From: Caulobacteraceae bacterium
Lineage (GTDB): Bacteria > Pseudomonadota > Alphaproteobacteria > Caulobacterales > Caulobacteraceae
Length of the DNA: 64,000 nucleotides
Direction of reading: 5' to 3'
NCBI GenBank assembly: GCA_947441065.1
Contig: CANESI010000001.1
Coordinates: forward strand, 186,001-250,000
Position 1 is the stretch's first letter; the number at the start of each line of letters is the position of its first letter. Shown here one piece after another: positions 53,438 to 60,300 of this stretch. Position numbers and translations under genes: made by a program. A model generated the notes under the pieces. The model did not search any database and had not been told where the DNA came from. It worked only from the letters and a program-made list of their open reading frames with translations.

Positions 53438-54481
53438 GTGATGAAAAACTATCTTGCCATGGCCGCCGCCGTCGCCCTGTTGGCCTCCGCCAACAGTGCC
53501 CAAGCGGCACGGGATTATGTCTGGGCCGCTGGTTCCTCGACCCTTTTCCCCTTCTCCACACGGGTTGCGGAAAACTTTGCCAAAAAGACAGGCCGCAAGG
53601 CCCCGAAGGTCGAATCGCTGGGCACCGGCGGCGGCATCAAGCTGTTTTGCTCGGGTTCGGGTGAAGGCTTCCCCGACATTGCCAATGCCTCACGTCCGAT
53701 GAAGCGCTCGGAATTTGATCAGTGCCAAAAGAAGGGCGTGAAGGATATCATCCAGCTTAAGATTGGCTTTGACGGCATTGCCGTCGCCGTCGACAAGGAT
53801 GGCAGCAACTATAATCTGACGACCCAAAATCTCTATCAGGGCCTTGCTGCCAATGTTGTGCGCAATGGCCAGTTCGTCAAAAACCCCCATAAAAAGTGGA
53901 GCGATGTTGCTGCTGGGCTGCCAGCCAATCGTATCTTGGTCTATGGGCCGCCGCCCACCTCTGGCACCCGCGATGCCTTTATCGAGCTGGGGATCGAAGC
54001 CGGAGCGCTGAAATTCCCCGTTGCAGCGGCGCTGAAGGCGTCGAACGAGTCCCAGTTCAAGGCCAAGGTTGATCCCTTGCGCGAAGATGGTGGCTGGATC
54101 GATTCTGGTGAGAACGACAATGCCATCATCGGGACCCTGACCAAGACGCCCGGTGCCATGGGCGTGTTCGGCTATTCGTTCCTCGAAGAGAATGTCGATA
54201 AGGTCAAGGGTGCCTCGGTCAACGGCGTGCGTCCGACCGCCAAGAGCATCACCGATGGCACCTATCCCCTGTCTCGCTCGCTCTATATCTATGTCAAGAA
54301 GTCGATGGTTGGCGTCACGCCGGGTCTGAAGGAATTTGTCAGCGAATATGTGTCTGACGCAGCCACAGGTCGCGGCGGCTATCTGCAGGGTCGTGGCCTG
54401 ATCATTCTGCCGCCCGCACAGCACGAAGCCAATAAGGCCGCTGTGAAGGCGCTGCTGCCCATGAAGCGCCCTGCGAGCTAG
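53438..54481 (+). CDS. pstS: Phosphate-binding protein PstS
   Basis: A 347-residue periplasmic phosphate receptor. Signal peptide 1-23 (AQAA). The mature part has the PstS blocks AAGSSTLFPFSTRVAENF, ESLGTGGGIKLFCSG, GFDGIAVAVDKDG and PPTSGTRDAFIELG, which bind the phosphate ion. The start is GTG 53438 (GAGGGA, 7-nt spacing) or the adjacent ATG 53441. No pstC, pstA or pstB follow; this lone copy may supply a transporter encoded elsewhere or act as a phosphate-binding factor linked to the T4SS. Confidence 0.93.
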   Translation: MMKNYLAMAAAVALLASANSAQAARDYVWAAGSSTLFPFSTRVAENFAKKTGRKAPKVESLGTGGGIKLFCSGSGEGFPDIANASRPMKRSEFDQCQKKGVKDIIQLKIGFDGIAVAVDKDGSNYNLTTQNLYQGLAANVVRNGQFVKNPHKKWSDVAAGLPANRILVYGPPPTSGTRDAFIELGIEAGALKFPVAAALKASNESQFKAKVDPLREDGGWIDSGENDNAIIGTLTKTPGAMGVFGYSFLEENVDKVKGASVNGVRPTAKSITDGTYPLSRSLYIYVKKSMVGVTPGLKEFVSEYVSDAATGRGGYLQGRGLIILPPAQHEANKAAVKALLPMKRPAS

Positions 54482-54505
54482 GGTCAAGTTTGGTTGAGAC
54501 AAACA

Positions 54506-54543
54506 GAAGCCCGGTTGTGAGAGCAGCCGGGCTTCTTGCTTTT
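54506..54543 (+). terminator. Rho-independent terminator after pstS
   Basis: GAAGCCCGG pairs with CCGGGCTTC (9 bp, 12-nt loop) followed by TTGCTTTT, 25 nt after the pstS stop. It ends the T4SS/pstS transcription unit. Confidence 0.88.
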
Positions 54544-54570
54544 ATCGGTGGAGGAGCCGTCCGGGCTGGC

Positions 54571-55674
54571 CTATTGCGGCGGCTGAGTCTTGCTTCGCAG
54601 GCGGGCCATACGGCGAAGGCGGCGCCAGAAGCGGGCCTTTTCGGGTGCGGGATAGGGCTCGAGATTGCGGATGAATTCTTCGGTCGAGGCGCGCCAGCTA
54701 TAGGTCATGGCAAAGGCGCGAACATCCTTGCGGTCGAGCTCGAGACACTTCAGACAGGCCGTCCGCATAGCTTCAAGGCTCTCATCGGCGGCGATAACGC
54801 CTGCGCCAGAGCCGGGAATGATGTCGATGGGACCAGGGGCAGGAAAGCCCGCGACCGGAGTTCCGCAGCCCATGGCCTCGAGGATCACCAGACCGAAGGT
54901 GTCGGTTAGGGACGGGAAAACAAAACAGTCCGCATCGGCAAAATGGGCGGCCAGTTCATCGCCAAACTTGGCACCGAGAAAGACTGCGCCGGGATATTTG
55001 GCTTCGAGTTCCTCGCGCTGAGGGCCGTCACCGACAATGACCTTGGTGCCGGGAAGGTCCAGTTCCAAGAAGGTTTCGATGTTCTTTTCCACGGCGATAC
55101 GGCCGACATTGAGCCAGATTGGACGGGGCAGGTCGCCATAAACCCCCTCGCGGCCATCCATGCCGATGGGACGGAAGAGGTCGGTATCGACGCCCCGTGT
55201 CCAGGGCGAGATATTGTGAAAACCCCGCGCCACAAGCTCGTCGCGAAAGGTCGGTGTGGCCACCATCAGGCGTCCTGACGGCTCGTGGAACCAGCGCATA
55301 TAGGCATAGCCTGCAGCCAGCGGCAGGGGCACGCGGGCGGAGACATATTCAGGGAATTTGGTGTGGTAGCTGGTGGTAAAGGGTAGCTTCCATTCAAGGC
55401 AGATCCGCCGTGCCGCCAGGCCGATGGGGCCTTCGGTGGCGATGTGGATCGCTTCAGGCTCAAAGGACTTGAACCGGTCTTGGATCGGTTCATAGGCCCC
55501 CATGGCCAGCTTGATTTCGGGGTACATCGGCAGAGGGAAGGTCTTGAACTGGTCTGGCGAGATCACGTCGACCTGATGGCCCATAGCGCGGCATTCGGCG
55601 ATAGTGCGCGTCAGCGTGCGCACGACCCCATTGACCTGGGGCTCCCAAGCATCGGTGGCCAGTAGGATCCGCAT
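54571..55674 (-). CDS. agt: GT4-family glycosyltransferase, probable glycolipid synthase Agt
   Basis: A 367-residue GT-B fold glycosyltransferase. N-terminus MRILLATDAWEPQVNGVVRT and C-terminal nucleotide-sugar motif SLTDTFGLVILEAMGCGTPV; here the usual EX7E is DX7E (Asp258, Glu266). It lies directly behind the metallophosphoesterase gene, overlapping by 1 nt (TAATG). In alphaproteobacteria this pair, plcP-agt, replaces phospholipids with glycolipids under phosphate starvation. The position beside pstS and phnCDE supports that role; the sugar donor is not known. GDP-mannose-dependent mannosyltransferases are the alternative. Confidence 0.75.
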   Translation of the reverse strand: MRILLATDAWEPQVNGVVRTLTRTIAECRAMGHQVDVISPDQFKTFPLPMYPEIKLAMGAYEPIQDRFKSFEPEAIHIATEGPIGLAARRICLEWKLPFTTSYHTKFPEYVSARVPLPLAAGYAYMRWFHEPSGRLMVATPTFRDELVARGFHNISPWTRGVDTDLFRPIGMDGREGVYGDLPRPIWLNVGRIAVEKNIETFLELDLPGTKVIVGDGPQREELEAKYPGAVFLGAKFGDELAAHFADADCFVFPSLTDTFGLVILEAMGCGTPVAGFPAPGPIDIIPGSGAGVIAADESLEAMRTACLKCLELDRKDVRAFAMTYSWRASTEEFIRNLEPYPAPEKARFWRRLRRMARLRSKTQPPQ

Positions 55675-56498
55675 TAGGCTGTGGCTCGGTCGCCGAGGAC
55701 CGGACGCGTGGTCCGATCCGACGTGCGCTCAATCATCGACCATGACCGCATCTTGGCCCACTCCAACAGTTCCAGACGACCGTCCATATGCTCGACAAGG
55801 GCGGTGCAGCTCTCCACCCAATCACCGTCATTTATATAGGTGATGCCGTCAATATCACGCATTTCGGCCTTGTGAATATGACCGCAGATCACCCCGTCGA
55901 CTCCGCGACGACGTGCCTCATCGGCAACTGCACCTTCAAAGTTCTCGATGAATTGCAAGGCGTTCTTCACTTTGCCCTTCAGGAAGGCCGACAGGCTCCA
56001 ATAGCCAAAGCCCATCTTTCGTCGCGCATGATTGAACAGGGTGTTCAGCATAAGGATGGTTCTATAGGACCAATCGCCAAGGAAGGCGAGCCACTTGGCG
56101 TGCTGAACAACCCCGTCGAACTCGTCGCCATGGGTGACCAAGAAGGTCCGTCCATCAGCCGTGGTATGGATCGCATCGCGAGCAATCACCACTCCGCCAA
56201 AATGGACGCCGCAATAGTCTCGCGCGACCTCATCATGATTGCCGGGCACATAGATTACGGCTGTGCCCTTGCGGGCCATGCGTAGGACCTTTTGCACCAC
56301 GTCATTATGGGCCTGGGGCCAGTGCCAACCGCCCTTGAGTTTCCAGCCGTCTATGATGTCCCCAATCAGATAGAGCTGTTCGCATTCCATGCTGCGAATG
56401 AAGTCGAGCAGCAGCTCGGCCTGACAGCCACGCGTGCCCAGATGAACATCTGAGATAAAGACGGATCGGAAACTGTGGGTGGGGACGTCTGACGTCAT
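55674..56498 (-). CDS. plcP: Calcineurin-like metallophosphoesterase, probable phospholipase C PlcP
   Basis: A 274-residue two-metal phosphoesterase: DVHLG (17-21), GDIID (46-50), GNHDE (86-90), THGDEFD (122-128) and a final GHIH. Such proteins are often annotated UDP-2,3-diacylglucosamine pyrophosphatase, but the copy next to a GT4 glycosyltransferase corresponds to PlcP, which releases diacylglycerol from phospholipids in phosphate-starved Sinorhizobium and marine alphaproteobacteria. The ATG at 56498 begins the conserved region; the frame is open to 56564. Its product would feed the downstream Agt. Confidence 0.78.
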   Translation of the reverse strand: MTSDVPTHSFRSVFISDVHLGTRGCQAELLLDFIRSMECEQLYLIGDIIDGWKLKGGWHWPQAHNDVVQKVLRMARKGTAVIYVPGNHDEVARDYCGVHFGGVVIARDAIHTTADGRTFLVTHGDEFDGVVQHAKWLAFLGDWSYRTILMLNTLFNHARRKMGFGYWSLSAFLKGKVKNALQFIENFEGAVADEARRRGVDGVICGHIHKAEMRDIDGITYINDGDWVESCTALVEHMDGRLELLEWAKMRSWSMIERTSDRTTRPVLGDRATA

Positions 56499-56562
56499 GA
56501 GGCGGTCCGTTGTGCAGGTCTGCCCAGCCCATGGGCAGTCAATGCCTGCGTAAGCTGATTGC

Positions 56563-56580
56563 ATGTCTGTTTTGTGAAAT
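56563..56580 (-). promoter_or_regulatory. Possible degenerate Pho box upstream of plcP-agt
   Basis: On the minus strand ATTTCAC-AAAA-CAGACAT matches the CTGTCAT-N4-CTGTCAT pattern at 10 of 14 positions (counting C or T at the last position) with correct 11-bp spacing and an A-rich spacer, 65 bp upstream of the plcP ATG. No convincing -10 follows, so this is a weak candidate. Confidence 0.35.
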
Positions 56581-56672
56581 AGCCACTTTGGTCTTTTGTC
56601 GGCTCTGGTGAGCTTGGATCAGGCGTGTATGACCCCTATCTACCGGGGGGCAGCGGCGCCTTGTGACGGCAG

Positions 56673-57338
56673 GTGGATCAGACATTGAAACGGCAGACGG
56701 GTGACGGCGCAGAGATCAGCAGTTCGGCTAGGGACACGCCCAAGTCCCTGAGAACCCGCGCGCGCATTCTGGATGCCGCTATGACCCTGTTTGCGCAGAT
56801 TGGCTATCACGCGGCCAATAATGCCAAGATCTCTGAGGCAGCGGACCTGACGCGCGGCGCGATGCTCTATCATTTTGTCTCGCGCGAAGATCTGGTCGAG
56901 GCCGCCATCGGTCACATCCAGACCCAGCGTAACGCCCTGTTTGAGGCGGCAGCAAAGGACATTGGTCCGGGCGAAGATGTCAGCGAGCACGCCATCGAGT
57001 CCTACTGGCAGCTGCTCCACACTGTGCCCTTTATCGCCTTTGCCGAGTTGGAGGCTGTGGCCCGGACGGACGCAACGGTTTGCGCCTGTCTGGCGACTGC
57101 GCAAGAGGCCTTTGACCGCGCTCAGATTGGTGGCCAGTCGACCGCGATGGTCAGTGCAGGCGCGGGCCCCAGGTTCCAAACAACCCGCGATCTGGCCCGG
57201 TTCATGCTGGAGGGTCTGGCGCGCGGGGGCGTGACCTATGATCAGGAGGCGCGCACCGAACGGTTGCTGGCCGTGATCAAACGCGCCACCCACATGCTGA
57301 ACCGCAAGGGTTCGGTGCAGGATCTTTGGCCAGATTGA
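56673..57338 (+). CDS. TetR-family transcriptional regulator
   Basis: A 221-residue repressor-type protein with an N-terminal helix-turn-helix (about 25-72: TRARILDAAMTLFAQIGYHA, ISEAADLTRGAMLYHFVSREDLVEAAI) and a variable ligand domain. It starts at GTG 56673 (AGGTGG context, weak ribosome binding site). It is divergent from plcP; the regulated genes are unknown, with the following DUF1330 gene and the divergent plcP being the nearest candidates. Confidence 0.85.
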   Translation: MDQTLKRQTGDGAEISSSARDTPKSLRTRARILDAAMTLFAQIGYHAANNAKISEAADLTRGAMLYHFVSREDLVEAAIGHIQTQRNALFEAAAKDIGPGEDVSEHAIESYWQLLHTVPFIAFAELEAVARTDATVCACLATAQEAFDRAQIGGQSTAMVSAGAGPRFQTTRDLARFMLEGLARGGVTYDQEARTERLLAVIKRATHMLNRKGSVQDLWPD

Positions 57339-57416
57339 TGCCTGCTGACGAACAGGGCTCGAAAGGTGCGGCCTGATCTCGTAACCTCTGGAAAATCATC
57401 CAAGGAGGTTCTCGCC

Positions 57417-57863
57417 ATGTCTGTTGATCCATCCGGTGCCATCGACCCGACCCGCGAGCAGTTCAACCAGTTCAAGGCCCTGCCCAGGGACCAGCCGGTT
57501 CACATGCTCAATCTGGTTCGCCTGCGGGATCTGGCGGACTATCCCGAGGGCCATCCGTTGCATGGCAAGGGGCATTCTGGCCTAGAGGCCTACCGCGCCT
57601 ATGGCCGCGAAAGTGCCGAAGTGTTCAAGCGCGTTGGCGGCAATCAAATCTGGGCCGGTAAGCCGCAGGTGGTCCTGACGGGTCCGTTGGAGGAGCACTG
57701 GGACCTCGCCTTCATCGCCTACTATCCGACGGCGGGGGCCTTCCTAGAGATGGTCACCGATCCCCATTACCGCGTCGTTGTCGCCCACCGCACCGCCGGG
57801 GTGCTCGATTCGCGCCTGATCCGCATGGAGCCGCTCGAGCCGGGGGAAGGCTTCGGGGAATAG
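57417..57863 (+). CDS. DUF1330 domain-containing protein
   Basis: A 148-residue soluble protein of the dimeric alpha/beta-barrel type: PVHMLNLVRLRDLADYP, YRAYGRESAEVFKRVGG and WDLAFIAYYPTAGAFLEMVTDPHYRVVVAHRTAGVLDSRLI. The ATG at 57417 is preceded by AAGGAGGT, a perfect ribosome binding site, which decides the start. Function unknown; related proteins may be small monooxygenase-like folds. The gap to the next gene (57864-58062) holds a family D repeat pair. Confidence 0.8.
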   Translation: MSVDPSGAIDPTREQFNQFKALPRDQPVHMLNLVRLRDLADYPEGHPLHGKGHSGLEAYRAYGRESAEVFKRVGGNQIWAGKPQVVLTGPLEEHWDLAFIAYYPTAGAFLEMVTDPHYRVVVAHRTAGVLDSRLIRMEPLEPGEGFGE

Positions 57864-57917
57864 ATAATGATTGCGAGCATGTAAGCGGTATCTATTCGCA
57901 GGCCCACCCCCGCACTC

Positions 57918-58012
57918 TCCACCGCGTTCCCCGCGAAGGCGGGGATCCAGCCGGGCCGCTTCGACGGTGTGCAGGGTTCTGGGTCCCCGCCTGCGCGGGG
58001 AACACGGATGTG
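57918..58012. repeat. Family D inverted repeat pair
   Basis: CGTTCCCCGCGAAGGCGGGG and CCCCGCCTGCGCGGGGAACA are facing copies around a ~45-nt spacer, so the pair can form either two small hairpins or one long stem. It is the only repeat locus of the window that lies between tandem rather than convergent genes. Confidence 0.75.
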
Positions 58013-58062
58013 TGGGGGGCGTGCGACTTCCTCGTGCGCAGGCAAGGGCCTAGACTGGCCCC

Positions 58063-59226
58063 ATGAGTCGCACCTCGCCCTTTAGCTTCTATGAGTTCTT
58101 TGCCGGGGGCGGGATGGCGCGTGCGGGGCTCGGTGCGGACTGGACCTGCCGCCTTGCCAATGATCTCGATCCGATCAAGGTTGCTGCCTACCGCGCCAAC
58201 TGGGGGGCGGGGGACCTGATTGAGGCCAATGTCTGGGATCTGAAGCCAGACGATCTGCCCGGCACCGCCGATCTGGTCTGGGCCTCGTCGCCCTGTCAGG
58301 ACCTGAGCCTTGCTGGCCATCGCGCGGGCCTTTCGGGCCAAAGGTCCTCGGCCTTTTGGGGCTTTTGGCGGCTCATTGAGGCCCTGGATGAGCAGGGCCG
58401 CGCGCCTGGCGTCATCGTTATCGAAAATGTCGTCGGACTTTTGACCTCGCGCGGCGGGCAGGACTTTACCGCGATCTGTGAGGCCTTGGCGTCTCGGCGC
58501 TATCGGTTCGGCGCGCTCGAGATCAATGCCGCCCATTTTGTGCCCCAATCCCGGCCTCGCCTGTTCCTGATCGCCGCGCGCTCGGAGGGGCTGGCGACGA
58601 AAGAGCCCGGACCGTGGCATGGCCCCAGCGCGCGCGTGGCTGCGGCGCGATTGCCAGACGCCCTCAAACCCTATTGGCGGTGGTGGCATCTGGCGGAACC
58701 AGACGCTCGAAATACAGCGTTGAGCGACCTGCTCGAGCCTGATGATCAAGTGCCTTGGCATTCGCCGGAACAGACCCAAGCCATACTCGCCCTCATGGCC
58801 CCGCTCCATCGTCGCCGTCTGAAACAGGCTGCGGCGCAAGCGCGGGCCGATGGGCAGCGGCAGGTGGGCGCGCTCTTTCGCCGAACCCGGCAAGAGCAGG
58901 GCCGCTCGCAGCAGCGCGCCGAGGTGCGGTTTGATGGGCTTGCAGGCTGCCTTCGCACCGCGCGCGGCGGCTCCTCGCGTCAGACCGTGGTGGTCATTGA
59001 TCCGCACCTTGGCGAAGGGGCGGTCCGCACCCGTCTGATGTCCCCGCGCGAGGGGGCAAGGCTGATGGGGCTGGGCGATGAGTATATCCTGCCCAAAGGG
59101 GCGGCGGCGGCCTTAACCCTTGTCGGAGACGGGGTAGTGGTTCCGGTCGTGGCCTTTCTCGAACGCCACCTGCTGCGTCAGATGGTGAAAGCCTGCCAAT
59201 CTGCGAGACAAGCGGCGCAAGCCTGA
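58063..59226 (+). CDS. Orphan DNA (cytosine-5-)-methyltransferase
   Basis: A 387-residue C5-methyltransferase. Motif I is FFAGGGMARAGLG (12-24), the catalytic SSPCQDLS contains Cys78, ENV lies at 121-123, and QSRPR at 162-166. The C-terminal third contains the variable target-recognition region, Arg/Gln-rich (about 235-295), and the final motif IX/X (RLMSPREGARLMGL). No restriction endonuclease or mismatch nuclease gene is next to it. The target sequence cannot be predicted. Cell-cycle control by orphan methylation is known in Caulobacterales, but through an adenine enzyme (CcrM). Confidence 0.9.
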   Translation: MSRTSPFSFYEFFAGGGMARAGLGADWTCRLANDLDPIKVAAYRANWGAGDLIEANVWDLKPDDLPGTADLVWASSPCQDLSLAGHRAGLSGQRSSAFWGFWRLIEALDEQGRAPGVIVIENVVGLLTSRGGQDFTAICEALASRRYRFGALEINAAHFVPQSRPRLFLIAARSEGLATKEPGPWHGPSARVAAARLPDALKPYWRWWHLAEPDARNTALSDLLEPDDQVPWHSPEQTQAILALMAPLHRRRLKQAAAQARADGQRQVGALFRRTRQEQGRSQQRAEVRFDGLAGCLRTARGGSSRQTVVVIDPHLGEGAVRTRLMSPREGARLMGLGDEYILPKGAAAALTLVGDGVVVPVVAFLERHLLRQMVKACQSARQAAQA

Positions 59227-59271
59227 TAAGGTGCCGCCATTGGGCCAAGATTCATTTGCGAGAACACCACC

Positions 59272-60264
59272 ATGTCTTCGTCTTCTCACGACAACGGTTA
59301 TGACGCCGCGCAGTACCGCCGCGCTGGTCGCGGGCGGGTCTATGATTCCATCATCGACACCATCGGTGACACCCCCTTGGTGCGCCTGCCACGTCTGACC
59401 GCTGAGCTCAAGCCCAAGGGTGAGGTGCTGGCCAAGCTGGAATTTTTCAACCCCATCGCCAGTGTTAAGGACCGTCTTGGGGCCTCGATGATCGCGTCGC
59501 TGGAGCATCAGGGTCTCATCAAGCCCGGCACCACCATCGTCGAGCCGACCTCAGGCAATACCGGCATTGCTCTGGCCTTTGTGTGCGCCGCCAAGGGCTA
59601 TCCGCTGATCTTGGTGATGCCCGAAAGCATGTCCATCGAGCGGCGCAAGATGCTGGCCCTCTTGGGTGCTAAGCTTGAACTGACCCCCGCCGAAAAGGGC
59701 ATGCGCGGCGCGGTCAATCGGGCGCAAGAGCTGCTCAGCGAAATTCCCGGCTCGGTGATGCCGCAGCAGTTTGAAAACTCCGCCAATCCCCTGATCCACC
59801 GGGTCTCGACGGCTGAAGAAATCTGGAACGATACGGCAGGGTCCGTCGATGCAGTGGTCTCCGGCGTCGGCACTGGCGGCACCATCAGCGGCATTGGCCA
59901 AGTCCTGCGTGCCCGCAAGCCGGGCCTAAAGATGATCGCCGTCGAGCCCGAAGCCTCGCCGATTCTGTCGGGCGGCCAACCGGGACCTCACAAGATCCAA
60001 GGCATTGGGGCAGGCTTTGTCCCAGGCATTCTTGATCGCGGCGTCATTGATGAGGTGATCCAAGTGTCGAATGACGATGCCTTTGACATGGCCCGCAAGG
60101 CCGCGCGCATCGAAGGTATTCCAGTTGGTATCTCGTCCGGTGCGGCTCTGGCAGCCGCCTTCCGCGCTGCAAGCCGCGATGAATATGCTGGTAAGGTGAT
60201 CGTTGCGATCATCCCAAGCTTTGCAGAGCGCTATCTGTCGACGGCGCTGTTCGACGGTCTATAG
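59272..60264 (+). CDS. cysK: Cysteine synthase A (O-acetylserine sulfhydrylase)
   Basis: A 330-residue PLP enzyme that forms cysteine from O-acetylserine and sulfide. PLP lysine in NPIASVKDR (Lys66), TSGNTG (93-98) and the glycine-rich [10 protein letters not shown] phosphate loop are all present; the end ...[11 protein letters not shown] is standard. The N-terminus is ~20 residues longer than in E. coli. The ATG follows the methyltransferase stop by 45 nt. Confidence 0.95.
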   Translation: MSSSSHDNGYDAAQYRRAGRGRVYDSIIDTIGDTPLVRLPRLTAELKPKGEVLAKLEFFNPIASVKDRLGASMIASLEHQGLIKPGTTIVEPTSGNTGIALAFVCAAKGYPLILVMPESMSIERRKMLALLGAKLELTPAEKGMRGAVNRAQELLSEIPGSVMPQQFENSANPLIHRVSTAEEIWNDTAGSVDAVVSGVGTGGTISGIGQVLRARKPGLKMIAVEPEASPILSGGQPGPHKIQGIGAGFVPGILDRGVIDEVIQVSNDDAFDMARKAARIEGIPVGISSGAALAAAFRAASRDEYAGKVIVAIIPSFAERYLSTALFDGL

Positions 60265-60300
60265 GGTCCAGGCGGGTCTGAAATCGGCCTTTGGTCGGTA

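Noticed and set aside
45442-54481. Integrative conjugative element
   Set aside because: No relaxase, coupling protein, integrase, partition genes or attachment repeats; flanks are ordinary genes.
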